Origin: FEN-1297 sp963710735
GTDB taxonomy: Bacteria; Bacteroidota; Ignavibacteria; Ignavibacteriales; Ignavibacteriaceae
Assembly (NCBI GenBank): GCA_963710735.1
Contig: CAVQBN010000023.1
Coordinates: 62,001-126,000 of the forward strand
Direction: 5' to 3'
DNA length: 64,000 bases
A program made the translations under genes and the position numbers. Shown here piece after piece: positions 27,677-37,204 of the stretch. The notes beneath the pieces are model-generated. The model worked only from the letters and a program-made list of their open reading frames with translations, searched no databases and was not told the origin of the DNA. How positions within the stretch are numbered: position 1 is the stretch's first letter; every line of letters starts with the position of its first letter.

Positions 27677-30600
27677 AGTAGATGACGAATTAAATCAAAA
27701 TAAAGACAAGGAAAATTCTGATCCTAATTATTGGCGGAGCTTTAGAGATTTATTCCGTGATACTTCTTTAATTGAAGCTAACAATTCTGAATTTGCAGAG
27801 GGTGTTAAAGAAGATTTCGAACCATCCAAATTATCAGGAATATCAAGAAGAAAGTTTTTAGCTCTTGTAGGCGCTTCTGCGGCTTTGGCAGGCGTCGGCT
27901 GCTCGGATTATAGAAACAAAGGCGATATTATTCCATATAATAAAATGCCTGAAGAAGTTGTGGTCGGAAATCCGAATTATTATGCGTCAACAAGTACCGC
28001 TTGTACGCACGGCTGTGGTATACTAATTAAAACTCGGGAAGGGAGGCCGATTAAAGTTAACGGCAACCCGGATCATCCGGTTAGCAAAGGTAAAACTTGT
28101 GCTAAATGCGAAGCAAGCATTCTTAGTCTTTACGATCCGGAGAGACTGCAATTTCCGATGAAAAAAAATCATAGCGGTGAATTTAAAAAATATGACTGGA
28201 AACATATTGATGATGAAATAATTGATATCCTAAATAAAACGGGTAATAAGCAAATAGCTTTTGTATCGCACACAATTATTTCTCCAACCGGGAAAAAAGT
28301 ATTAGATGACTTCACTAAAAAATATCCTAGCACAAAAATTTATTCTTACGAATTATTCAATGAGCAGACAAGAAATTCGGCGTGGAAAAAATGTTATGGT
28401 TCTGATATTGCTCCGCTAATCAAATGGAATGATGCAAAAATTATTGTTGGGTTAGAAACAGACTTCCTTGGAACTGACGGTAATAAAGTAGAAACCGCAA
28501 GATTATTTGTTGATGGAAGAAATGTTCATGATTTAGAAAAGTTTAATAGACTATACGTCATCGAAGGAAACTTATCGGTAACAGGAATGAATGCCGAATA
28601 CAGATTCAGATTACGCCCGGATGCTCAGTATGAATTTGTAATGTGTTTATTGAATGAGGTTAACAAGAGTGGCGCTTCTGTACCTGTTGATGCTCAAACA
28701 TTAGCAAATTTTTCATTAAACAATTTTGCTGAAAAATATTCGTTGTCTAAAAAGAATTTAAAATTATTAGTTAAAGATTTAATTAATAATCAAGGTGCCT
28801 CAATAATTTATGCCGGTAGAACATTACCTGAACACGTCCATATCGCTGTAAATTTATTAAATGAAGTGCTTGGAAATTCAAAATTATATAGAACTGATTC
28901 GGCAAATGTTAATGTCCTCCCTCTATCAAATAGTGAAGATCTAAAAGATTTAATTTCGGAGATGAATTCTGGTAACGTCGGTGTCCTAGTTCATTACGAT
29001 TCAAATCCGGTTTTCCATTTATCGAGTGATTTAGGTTATGCGGAAGCTATAAATAAAGTCCCTGTAGTTATAAGTTTTACCGGAAGTCAAAATGATTCTT
29101 CGGCTCTTGGAAATTTTACTCTTCCTGTTAACCATGATTTTGAATCATGGGGAGATGCCAAAACAAGGACTGGCTTTTATTCAATGCAGCAGCCTGTGAT
29201 TGACCCTATTTTTGATACAAGACAAAAGGAAGCTGTTCTTCTAAACTGGCTAAAAGGCAAACCGGTTATCTATGATGATATGATTTATCATAAATACTTA
29301 ATGGCTAATTGGCAGAATCAAATTTATCCTTCTCTTAATTCTAAAATGACATTTGAAGAATTGTGGGTCGCCGGTTTACATGATGGAGTAGTCATTTTTG
29401 ATGAAACTGTTCAAACCTTAGGAAGCTTTGATAAAAATGTTCTAGCGCAATTAAAACCAAATGGCAACACTACGTCAGATTATTTAGTCGTGCTTAGAGA
29501 AAGTTATCAGGCAGGTGACGGCAGATTTCTAAATAACGGCTGGATGCTGGAGTTTCCTCATCCAATATCTAAAATTACTTGGGATAATTATGCCGCTGTA
29601 TCTCATGCAACTGCCAAAGAATTGGGAATCGAGTCAAATGATAAAATAGTGGTTGAAGTAGGTGATAGGAAACTAGAAATACCGGCTTTCATTCAGCCTG
29701 GGGCTGCCGATAAAACAATTACCATTGAACTTGGCTTTGGAAGAAAAACAGTCGGTGTAGTGGGAACCGGAGTTGGGTTTGATGCAAATATATTGATGTC
29801 TAAGGACGGGGGTGTTTCAAATTGGATATATAAAGCTAATAATGTATCTAAAGGCAGTGGCAGTTACAAGTTAGTTTCAACGATGGAACATACTATGTTT
29901 GGCGAAGCATTGACTGAGGAAGCTGCTCAAAAAAGAAAAATTATTCAGGAAGGAACTGTTAAGGAGTATAAGAAAAACCCGCATTTCTTAGGGACTGAAA
30001 ATCCTGAGAAAATGGAGTCTCTTTACAATCCTCATGCTTACCCTGGAGTAAAATGGGGAATGGCAGTTGACTTAAATAAATGTATAGGCTGCGGTGAATG
30101 TGTAATAGCTTGTAACGCAGAAAATAATATTCCAATTGTCGGTAAAGATCAAGTAGCAGTCAGCAGGGAAATGCAGTGGTTGAGAGTTGATAGATATTAC
30201 TCCGGCACAATTGATGAGCCGGTAACGAGCAATCAATTAATGTTATGCCAGCAGTGCGATAATGCCCCTTGCGAAAATGTATGCCCGGTTGCGGCAACAA
30301 CGCATAGCCCGGACGGCTTAAATCAGATGATCTATAACCGCTGCGTAGGTACAAGGTATTGTTCCAATAACTGCCCATATAAAGTAAGAAGATTTAACTT
30401 TTTTAATTATAGAGATCATTTTAAGAATTCATATCAGCAGAGCCATTTACTCAGTTTGGTTAATAACCCTGAAGTAACCGTTCGTTCCCGCGGAGTTATG
30501 GAAAAATGTACATTTTGTATTCAAAGGATTATGGATGCAAGATCCGAAGCTATTAAAGAGCATCGCCCGTTAAAAGGTTCCGATGTTAGAACTGCTTGTC

Positions 30601-30776
30601 AGGATGCATGCAATACGGAAGCAATAAAATTTGGTGATATGAATGATAAGGAATCGGAGTTCTACAAAAAATACAGAACTCATGAATTAGGTTATTATGT
30701 GCTCGAAGATGTTAACACTCGTCCAAATGTTACTTATATAGCAAAATTAAGAAATACTGAATCGGAGGAAGTATAG
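27669..30776 (+). CDS. actB: Alternative complex III subunit ActB (TAT-variant molybdopterin-oxidoreductase-like with Fe-S domain)
   Basis: 1035 residues from the ATG at 27669 (AGGTGGG ribosome site); the in-frame GTG at 27660 is part of that site. An internal twin-arginine-like signal SRRKFLAL sits at 59-66, unusually far from the N-terminus, as is known for this family. Residues ~90-770 are molybdopterin-oxidoreductase-like but lack a complete N-terminal cluster motif, consistent with the cofactor-free ActB1 region. The C-terminal ~240 residues hold four cysteine groups (CIGCGECVIAC, CQQCDNAPCENVC, CVGTRYCSNNC, CTFCIQRI..CQDAC) for the Fe-S wire. It accepts quinol electrons via ActC. Confidence 0.92.
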   Translation: MPEVDDELNQNKDKENSDPNYWRSFRDLFRDTSLIEANNSEFAEGVKEDFEPSKLSGISRRKFLALVGASAALAGVGCSDYRNKGDIIPYNKMPEEVVVGNPNYYASTSTACTHGCGILIKTREGRPIKVNGNPDHPVSKGKTCAKCEASILSLYDPERLQFPMKKNHSGEFKKYDWKHIDDEIIDILNKTGNKQIAFVSHTIISPTGKKVLDDFTKKYPSTKIYSYELFNEQTRNSAWKKCYGSDIAPLIKWNDAKIIVGLETDFLGTDGNKVETARLFVDGRNVHDLEKFNRLYVIEGNLSVTGMNAEYRFRLRPDAQYEFVMCLLNEVNKSGASVPVDAQTLANFSLNNFAEKYSLSKKNLKLLVKDLINNQGASIIYAGRTLPEHVHIAVNLLNEVLGNSKLYRTDSANVNVLPLSNSEDLKDLISEMNSGNVGVLVHYDSNPVFHLSSDLGYAEAINKVPVVISFTGSQNDSSALGNFTLPVNHDFESWGDAKTRTGFYSMQQPVIDPIFDTRQKEAVLLNWLKGKPVIYDDMIYHKYLMANWQNQIYPSLNSKMTFEELWVAGLHDGVVIFDETVQTLGSFDKNVLAQLKPNGNTTSDYLVVLRESYQAGDGRFLNNGWMLEFPHPISKITWDNYAAVSHATAKELGIESNDKIVVEVGDRKLEIPAFIQPGAADKTITIELGFGRKTVGVVGTGVGFDANILMSKDGGVSNWIYKANNVSKGSGSYKLVSTMEHTMFGEALTEEAAQKRKIIQEGTVKEYKKNPHFLGTENPEKMESLYNPHAYPGVKWGMAVDLNKCIGCGECVIACNAENNIPIVGKDQVAVSREMQWLRVDRYYSGTIDEPVTSNQLMLCQQCDNAPCENVCPVAATTHSPDGLNQMIYNRCVGTRYCSNNCPYKVRRFNFFNYRDHFKNSYQQSHLLSLVNNPEVTVRSRGVMEKCTFCIQRIMDARSEAIKEHRPLKGSDVRTACQDACNTEAIKFGDMNDKESEFYKKYRTHELGYYVLEDVNTRPNVTYIAKLRNTESEEV

Positions 30777-32149
30777 TGACCAAGGATTATTCGGTTGAAT
30801 TGGCACTTGTTGAAGGAAATCCGCCTCTAAGGGATTTAGATGAGGTAATTTCCGCACCAATTAATTCTCAGCCTTCACATAAATTTTATATTGCATTATC
30901 CATAACCGGAAGTTTGCTTTTAATCGGAGCAATTTGTGTCGGAATTACTTTCTATTATGGTATCGGAATGTGGGGTAACAATATTCCGGTTGCATGGGCT
31001 TTCGGAATTACAAACTTTGTTTTCTGGGTAGGAATAGGGCATGCAGGAACTTTAATTTCAGCAATATTATATTTATTAAGACAGCATTGGAGAACCGGAA
31101 TAGCAAGGTTTGCAGAAGCAATGACAATCTTTGCGGTTATATGCGCCGGACTATTCCCAATAATTCACGTCGGAAGGCCCTGGCTTGCCGGATATTTAAT
31201 TCCTTATCCAAATCAACATTCAATCTGGCCGAATTTCATATCACCGCTGGTGTGGGACGTATTTGCCGTTTCAACTTATTTGACCGTTTCACTTGTGTTC
31301 TGGTATGTAGGATTGATTCCAGATTTTGCTACTCTTAGAGATCGCGCTACAAATAAAATTAAGAAAACAATTTATTCTGTATTTAGTTTAGGATGGAGGC
31401 ATTCAAATCGTCATTGGGTACATTATGAAAAAGTATATATGATCTTAGCCGGTTTAGCAACACCGCTTGTGCTTTCTGTTCACACAGTTGTAAGCTGGGA
31501 TTTTGCTGCCGCCATTTTGCCAGGCTGGCACTCAACAATTTTTCCTCCATACTTTGTTGCCGGTGCAATATTCTCAGGTTTTGCAATGGTCAGTACTGTG
31601 TTAATCTTTGTTCGTAAAATTTTTGATATGGAACATATCATCACTCTCGACCATTTAGAAAAGATGAATAAGATTATCCTTTTAACCGGTTCGATGGTGG
31701 GATATTCTTACATTATAGAATGGTTTATGGGCTGGTATAGCGGTTCACCTTATGAACTATTTGTTACGCTAAATAGAGCGTTTGGTCCTTATGCCTGGGG
31801 TTACTGGATTATGGTTAGTTGTAACGTTTTCTTTCCACAGCTATTCTGGTTTAAGAAAATTAGGCGTTCTATCCCAGTTACATTGATTATAGTTATTCTT
31901 GTTAATGTCGGAATGTGGTTCGAAAGATTTGTGATCATCGCTTCTTCACTAAGCAGAGATTTCTTACCTTCCAGCTGGCATTACTTTAAGCCTACTTTGG
32001 TTGACCTCGGAATTTTATTCGGTAGTTTTGGATTATTCTTTACTTTAATTTTGTTATTTGCTAAAACGATGCCTGTAATTTCAATTACGGAAATTAAGGG
32101 AGTTGTCCAAGGTGCTCAGCCTTCGCATGGAGGTGAGCATGAAGCGTAA
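30776..32149 (+). CDS. actC: Alternative complex III membrane subunit ActC (NrfD-like)
   Basis: 457 residues with about ten membrane spans and the NrfD/PsrC family pattern (NNIPVAWAFGITNFVFWVGIGHAG, then HVGRPW). It provides the quinol-oxidation site at the periplasmic side. The start is GTG overlapping the last base of the actB TAG, preceded by CGGAGGA. Its 3' end overlaps actDE by 11 bases. Confidence 0.92.
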   Translation: MTKDYSVELALVEGNPPLRDLDEVISAPINSQPSHKFYIALSITGSLLLIGAICVGITFYYGIGMWGNNIPVAWAFGITNFVFWVGIGHAGTLISAILYLLRQHWRTGIARFAEAMTIFAVICAGLFPIIHVGRPWLAGYLIPYPNQHSIWPNFISPLVWDVFAVSTYLTVSLVFWYVGLIPDFATLRDRATNKIKKTIYSVFSLGWRHSNRHWVHYEKVYMILAGLATPLVLSVHTVVSWDFAAAILPGWHSTIFPPYFVAGAIFSGFAMVSTVLIFVRKIFDMEHIITLDHLEKMNKIILLTGSMVGYSYIIEWFMGWYSGSPYELFVTLNRAFGPYAWGYWIMVSCNVFFPQLFWFKKIRRSIPVTLIIVILVNVGMWFERFVIIASSLSRDFLPSSWHYFKPTLVDLGILFGSFGLFFTLILLFAKTMPVISITEIKGVVQGAQPSHGGEHEA

Positions 32150-33317
32150 TGAAAGCAGTCTATACGGTGTCGCTGCACTTTTTGATTCTCCTGATGATAT
32201 TTTAAAAGCAGCTAAAAGAGTACAATCCGACGGTTACAAAAAATATGATGTTAACACTCCTTATCCGATCCATGGTATGGATTCGGCTATGGGATTTAAA
32301 TCCTCTAAGCTCGGTTATATAACACTCTTTTTCGGTTTTGCAGCAGCTGCATTTATATTAGCTTTTATGTGGTGGGCATTAGCAATTGATTATCCTCTTG
32401 TTATCGGCGGAAAGCCTTTCTTTGCTTTACCGGCGTTTGTCCCTATAACATTTGAATTTACAGTGCTTACCGGGGTATTGTCAACAGTTTTCGGAATGAT
32501 TGCGGTTGTATTCAATCTGCCGTTTAATAATCATCCTCTGCATGATACCGATTACATGAGAAATGTTTCTTCTGATAAATATGGTTTAGTTATCGAAGCT
32601 GAGGATCCTTTATTTGAAGAGAATAAAGTTGTTGAATTATTAAAAAGTTTGGGCAGCAAAAAAATTGAACTTGTTCAAAATCCGGAAGAAGAAACCTACA
32701 GTATATTTCAGCCTAAGTTCTTAGTTTTCCTTGCAATCATTGCATTACTTACAGTCGGTTCAACTTACATTACTTTGAATAAGTTTATGTATTTACCTCC
32801 ATTTGATTTTATGCTAAATCAAAATAAGGGAGTTTCACAGGAAGAAAGTTCTTTCTTTTATAATAAGAGGGAAATGAGAACGCCTGTCTCCGGTACGGTC
32901 GCCAGAGGTTATATCCCTTATGCATATTCGGGAGAAACTGACCCTAAAGAAGTCTTATCGAACCCTCTTTTACCGACTAAGAAAGTTTTGGAACTTGGCC
33001 AGAAAAAGTTTTTAACATTCTGCAGTCCGTGCCACGGAAATTATGCTGATGGTAAGAGCAGATTAATGGGACAATTTCCTCCTGGGCCAACACTGCATTC
33101 CGAAAGGATAATAAATTTTAGTGACGGGCAAATTTATAATGTTATAACAAACGGTTTTAATATTATGCCTTCTTATAAAAGACAAATTACACGGGATGAA
33201 AGATGGGCAATAGTAAATTACATAAGAGTTTTACAGAGGGCGCAAAATCCAAAGCCGTCTGATTTTACTGAGATCAATGAGATAAATAAGGAGTCTGGAA
33301 AAAATGTCCCAAATTGA
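32139..33317 (+). CDS. Fused ActD-ActE (DUF3341 membrane subunit plus mono-heme cytochrome c)
   Basis: 392 residues from the ATG at 32139, which follows GGAGGTGA. Residues 1-185 are ActD (DUF3341): LYGVAALFDSPDDILKAA, two spans at ~58-82 and ~104-127, and the IELV.NPEEE end. A third span (~193-212) leads into a cytochrome c domain with CSPCH at 295-299 and a Met in FNIMPSY. These are two separate genes (actD, actE) in the best-studied complexes; here they form one chain with no stop or frameshift between. The third span replaces the lipid anchor or signal that ActE would otherwise need. Confidence 0.88.
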   Translation: MKRNESSLYGVAALFDSPDDILKAAKRVQSDGYKKYDVNTPYPIHGMDSAMGFKSSKLGYITLFFGFAAAAFILAFMWWALAIDYPLVIGGKPFFALPAFVPITFEFTVLTGVLSTVFGMIAVVFNLPFNNHPLHDTDYMRNVSSDKYGLVIEAEDPLFEENKVVELLKSLGSKKIELVQNPEEETYSIFQPKFLVFLAIIALLTVGSTYITLNKFMYLPPFDFMLNQNKGVSQEESSFFYNKREMRTPVSGTVARGYIPYAYSGETDPKEVLSNPLLPTKKVLELGQKKFLTFCSPCHGNYADGKSRLMGQFPPGPTLHSERIINFSDGQIYNVITNGFNIMPSYKRQITRDERWAIVNYIRVLQRAQNPKPSDFTEINEINKESGKNVPN

Positions 33318-34494
33318 ATCCGGTTATATTAAAAAGGAATTACCTAAAAACCTCGGTACAATTGGAGCAATACTTTTAATTGCCGGAATTGCACTGGGAG
33401 TTACAGGCTATCTTGTTGATCCTTCAAGAGCTGCCTTCAGCTATTTAACTTCATTTATTTATTTGGTTTGTATCGGAATCGGATCTTTATTTCTTGTAAG
33501 TCTGGAATATGCTGCCGGCGCTGTTTGGAGTGTTCCCTTCAGAAGAGTAAGTGAATTCTTAGCTGCAAGTGTTCCTTTTTTTATTATTCTTGTTATTCCT
33601 TTATTCTTCAGTATGCATGATTTGTTTATCTGGACAAATCCTGTTGCAGTTGCCCATGATAAAGTTTTACAGTTGCGTTCAACTTATTTAAACATTCCTT
33701 TCTTTGTAATAAGGGATATTGCAATCTTCTTAATTTGGACGGCATTTTATTTTATCATTATTAAAAATTCCAGAAAGCAGGATGTCTCGGCAGATCAAAA
33801 TTTAACGACTAAGAATATTAAATTTTCTATTGCATTCATTGTAATATTTGCTTTTTCTATTTCGGTAATATCATTTGATTGGATGATGAGCATGACCCCG
33901 CACTGGTTCTCCACGATATACGGAGTTTATTTATTTTCGGATTCTGTTTGGGTTGCATTAGCAGTGCTTACTCTTTTTTCCGTCACATTAACTGAAAAAG
34001 GTTATTTGTCATCGAAAATTAGACGGGATCATTACTACAGTCTCGGTACTTTAATGTTTGCATTTACTGTATTCTGGGCTTACATAGCTTTCTCTCAATA
34101 CATGCTGCAATGGTACGGAAATTTACCTGAAGAGATTGTTTACTATGTTCATCGATGGACCGGTGCATGGAAATATGTTTCAATCGCACTTGTTATTACT
34201 CATTTTATTGTACCGTTCTTAATTCTATTGCCAAGAAGTTCAAAAACAAATCCAAACACTTTAAGATTCGCTGCCATTTGGATTATCGTTTTCCAATTTC
34301 TGGATATATACTGGCTTGTAATGCCTAGTATGGTAGATAACGGATTTACATATTCATTCAGCTGGATTGATCTTACATTTCCTCTTGCTGTAGTAGGTTT
34401 GATTTTATGGTTGTTCAGCAGTTTAGCAAAGAAAAACAATTTGCTTGCGATCGGAGATCCTAAACTAAAAAGAAGCTGGGACTTTCATATTTAA
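33304..34494 (+). CDS. actF: Alternative complex III membrane subunit ActF (NrfD-like)
   Basis: 396 residues with about ten spans, a second NrfD-like protein of the operon. Typical segments are YLVCIGIGSLFLVSLEYAAGAVWSVPFRR and the FDWMMSMTPHWFSTIYGVYLF region. ActF stabilises the complex and may move protons. It overlaps actDE by 14 bases. Confidence 0.9.
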   Translation: MSQIESGYIKKELPKNLGTIGAILLIAGIALGVTGYLVDPSRAAFSYLTSFIYLVCIGIGSLFLVSLEYAAGAVWSVPFRRVSEFLAASVPFFIILVIPLFFSMHDLFIWTNPVAVAHDKVLQLRSTYLNIPFFVIRDIAIFLIWTAFYFIIIKNSRKQDVSADQNLTTKNIKFSIAFIVIFAFSISVISFDWMMSMTPHWFSTIYGVYLFSDSVWVALAVLTLFSVTLTEKGYLSSKIRRDHYYSLGTLMFAFTVFWAYIAFSQYMLQWYGNLPEEIVYYVHRWTGAWKYVSIALVITHFIVPFLILLPRSSKTNPNTLRFAAIWIIVFQFLDIYWLVMPSMVDNGFTYSFSWIDLTFPLAVVGLILWLFSSLAKKNNLLAIGDPKLKRSWDFHI

Positions 34495-34528
34495 TCGAAT
34501 TAGGAATAAAAGGAATTAAATAAATAGT

Positions 34529-35452
34529 ATGGCAAACAGTAAAAAAAATATAATTGAAGATCTTAAAGCACATCCTGTAAAAATTTTCAGTTTAATTTAT
34601 CCTTATGTTTTAATTGTTGGTGTTGGAATAGGAATGTTCTATTACAGCAAATTAGATAAAATCGGAATGAATAAAATTCCACCATCAATTTCAGATACAA
34701 TTTCAGTAGTAAAGGATTTAACTCTGATAGAACCAAGTGTTACTCCTAAAGCTGATGTGATGGCACTAAGCAAAAACAGCGAAACGTTAATTGCAAAGGG
34801 TAAAAGTTTATTCACTGCTAATTGTATTGCATGTCATGGCGCAAATGGCAAAGGAGATGGAGTTGCAGCGGCAAGTTTAACGCCAAAGCCAAGAAATTTT
34901 ACAAGTAAAGAAGGCTGGATTAACGGTCCAAAACTTTCCGGGATTTACAAAACTTTATCTGAAGGGATTACTGGAAGTGCAATGGTTGCTTTTGGTACAT
35001 TAACCCCAGAAGATAAATTTGCATTGGCCCAATATATTCGCTCTACATTTGTCCCGAATCCACCCCCAGTTTCCAAAGATGAAATAACTGATCTTGAACA
35101 GACTTATCATTTAGCTCAGGGCGAAAGTAACCCGGGACAGATTCCAATTAAGGATGCGATGATATTTGTCGAGAAGGAAGGTCAGTCTAAATTCCAAAAT
35201 ATTAAAAATGTATTGAATCAAATTTCGCTTGACTCAAATAACAATGGAGCGGAAATTTTTGATAAGGTAACAAAAAATAAAATTCGAGCACTTACTATTT
35301 TAAGTTCAACAAATGAATGGCATAATAACGAACAAACTTTTATCGATTTAGTGGTAAATGAATTGAATGAAGATGGTTTTAATGATAAGGTCCATTCGTT
35401 GACTGATAGTGAGTGGGATACTTTCTATAACTATATGAGTAAATATTTTTAA
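34529..35452 (+). CDS. Membrane-anchored mono-heme cytochrome c
   Basis: 307 residues. One N-terminal span (~20-40) and one heme site CIACH at residues 99-103 in a class-I cytochrome domain with a likely axial Met in GSAMVAFG. The remaining ~120 residues (~190-307) have no heme site and are not recognised. Placed between actF and the SCO genes, it may pass electrons from complex III to the oxidase, whose subunit II lacks a fused cytochrome domain. That link is inference. Confidence 0.8.
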   Translation: MANSKKNIIEDLKAHPVKIFSLIYPYVLIVGVGIGMFYYSKLDKIGMNKIPPSISDTISVVKDLTLIEPSVTPKADVMALSKNSETLIAKGKSLFTANCIACHGANGKGDGVAAASLTPKPRNFTSKEGWINGPKLSGIYKTLSEGITGSAMVAFGTLTPEDKFALAQYIRSTFVPNPPPVSKDEITDLEQTYHLAQGESNPGQIPIKDAMIFVEKEGQSKFQNIKNVLNQISLDSNNNGAEIFDKVTKNKIRALTILSSTNEWHNNEQTFIDLVVNELNEDGFNDKVHSLTDSEWDTFYNYMSKYF

Positions 35453-35471
35453 TTAAGATTTCTGATTTCAA

Positions 35472-36272
35472 ATGAAAAAGATAATTGGGGTTTTTAGTTT
35501 AATAATTTTTCTCTTAAATCTTAATGTTGTCTTTCCAAAAGATTTAAGTGATAAGATTGGAATCGATCAACAGTTAGGTAAAATTATTCCTCTTGATGCA
35601 TCTTTTTACGATTCAAAAGGTAATGAAGTAACACTAAGAGAGATTATAAATAAACCAACAGTAATAGATTTTGCATATTACAAATGCACCGGCATTTGTA
35701 CTCCATTGATGACTGAAGTTGCAGATGTGATGAACAGAGTAGATATGAAAGCCGGAAAAGATTATCAGGTAATTACAATTAGTTTTGATGAAAATGAAAT
35801 GCCCAAAGATGCTGCGGAAAAAAAAGCAGGAATGATTAATTTACTCAGATCCGGTATTCCGGCTTCTTCCTGGTGGTTTTTGACCGGAGATAGCCTGAAC
35901 ATTAAGAAAATAACTGAAGCAGCCGGTTTCCACTTTGAGCGTCACGGCAATACTTTTGTTCATATCGGTATTTTGATGTTCGTTTCAAAAGACGGAAAGA
36001 TTTGCCGCTATCTTGAACCGGGGTTTAATTATAGAGGTGATTTTAGGATTCTCCCTTTTGACTTTAAGATGGCTTTATTAGATGCGTCTAAAGGCCAAGC
36101 AATTCCGGTAATTGATAAGGCTTTGAGGTATTGCTTTACTTATCAGCCTAAAAATGAATCTTATGTCCTGGATGTATTTAAAATATCCGGTGCGAGTATA
36201 GTTCTGATAGTGACAGCATTATTCTTTTTTGTAATACGAAAACCGAAAAAGATTTCGAAAAAAACAAGTTAA
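35472..36272 (+). CDS. SCO1/SenC copper chaperone (copy 1)
   Basis: 266 residues. Signal/anchor at the N-terminus, thioredoxin-like domain with the copper-binding CTGIC (Cys72, Cys76) and the downstream His164 in FVHIG, and a hydrophobic segment near the C-terminus (~235-255). SCO proteins deliver copper to the CuA site of cytochrome oxidase subunit II. About half of its residues appear to match the next gene, so the two are tandem paralogues. Confidence 0.9.
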   Translation: MKKIIGVFSLIIFLLNLNVVFPKDLSDKIGIDQQLGKIIPLDASFYDSKGNEVTLREIINKPTVIDFAYYKCTGICTPLMTEVADVMNRVDMKAGKDYQVITISFDENEMPKDAAEKKAGMINLLRSGIPASSWWFLTGDSLNIKKITEAAGFHFERHGNTFVHIGILMFVSKDGKICRYLEPGFNYRGDFRILPFDFKMALLDASKGQAIPVIDKALRYCFTYQPKNESYVLDVFKISGASIVLIVTALFFFVIRKPKKISKKTS

Positions 36273-36376
36273 TATTTGCGGAAAGGTTTAATTGATTTTA
36301 TCAAAATTATTTTAACCAGAATATTAAACTTATACTTATTTAATTCTGAATAATTTTTAAGGATATTTTTAAAATT

Positions 36377-37189
36377 GTGAAAAAGTTTTTAGGGGTTGTG
36401 TTTAAGGATAGCGCAATATTATTATTGGTCTTTTTATTATTGATTGTAAGTTTTAATGCTTTTGCTTCAGATGATGTTCACCAAGCAGAGGTTATAGAAC
36501 ACTTAGGGAAAATGCTTCCGCTTAATTTAACTTTTACAAATTCGGTAGGCAAAAAAGTTTTATTAAAAGATTTAGTAAATAAGCCAACAATAATTGATTT
36601 TGTTTATTACAGATGCACCGGAATTTGTACACCGCTTATGGTTGAAGTTGCAGAGGTTATTGGAAAAACAGATCTGCAGCCTGGAAAAGATTATAGAATT
36701 ATAAGTATTAGTATAAATCCCGAAGAAACTCCGAAAATTGCAGCACAGAAAAAAAATGCGATGTTAAGTGTCATTGGAAAAAAAATACCTGATTCTTCCT
36801 GGGAGTTTTTAACAGGAGACAGTGCATCTATAGCTGAAATTACAAATGCAGCTGGATTTTATTTCCAGAAACAAGCTAACGGGTATTTGCATAAAGGAGT
36901 TCTAATATTTATCGATAAAAGCGGAAAAATTTGTGAATATGTGCACCCTGGTTATACAACTAGGGGTGATTTTTCAATACTGCCTTCCGAATTTAAAATG
37001 GCAGTAATTGAAACCGGAAAAGGTGCTGTTACGTCAACTATACAAAAGGTTCTTCAAACTTGTACTAATTTTATTCCTAAAGGAAAAGACGTACTTGTTT
37101 TTGCACTAGTATTTATAACGGGTATATTCACAGTAACAACAGTATTATTCATAATAAAAAAAGCTAATCCGAATAAAGGAAATAGTTAA
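36377..37189 (+). CDS. SCO1/SenC copper chaperone (copy 2)
   Basis: 270 residues with the same layout as copy 1: N-terminal hydrophobic segment, CTGIC (Cys80, Cys84), His172 in YLHKG, and a C-terminal membrane segment (~240-262). The start is GTG at 36377. It precedes ctaD by 15 bases, so this copy is tightly linked to the oxidase genes. Whether the copies serve CuA and CuB separately is not known. Confidence 0.9.
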   Translation: MKKFLGVVFKDSAILLLVFLLLIVSFNAFASDDVHQAEVIEHLGKMLPLNLTFTNSVGKKVLLKDLVNKPTIIDFVYYRCTGICTPLMVEVAEVIGKTDLQPGKDYRIISISINPEETPKIAAQKKNAMLSVIGKKIPDSSWEFLTGDSASIAEITNAAGFYFQKQANGYLHKGVLIFIDKSGKICEYVHPGYTTRGDFSILPSEFKMAVIETGKGAVTSTIQKVLQTCTNFIPKGKDVLVFALVFITGIFTVTTVLFIIKKANPNKGNS

Positions 37190-37204
37190 TTGAGGTAAAC
37201 ATTT

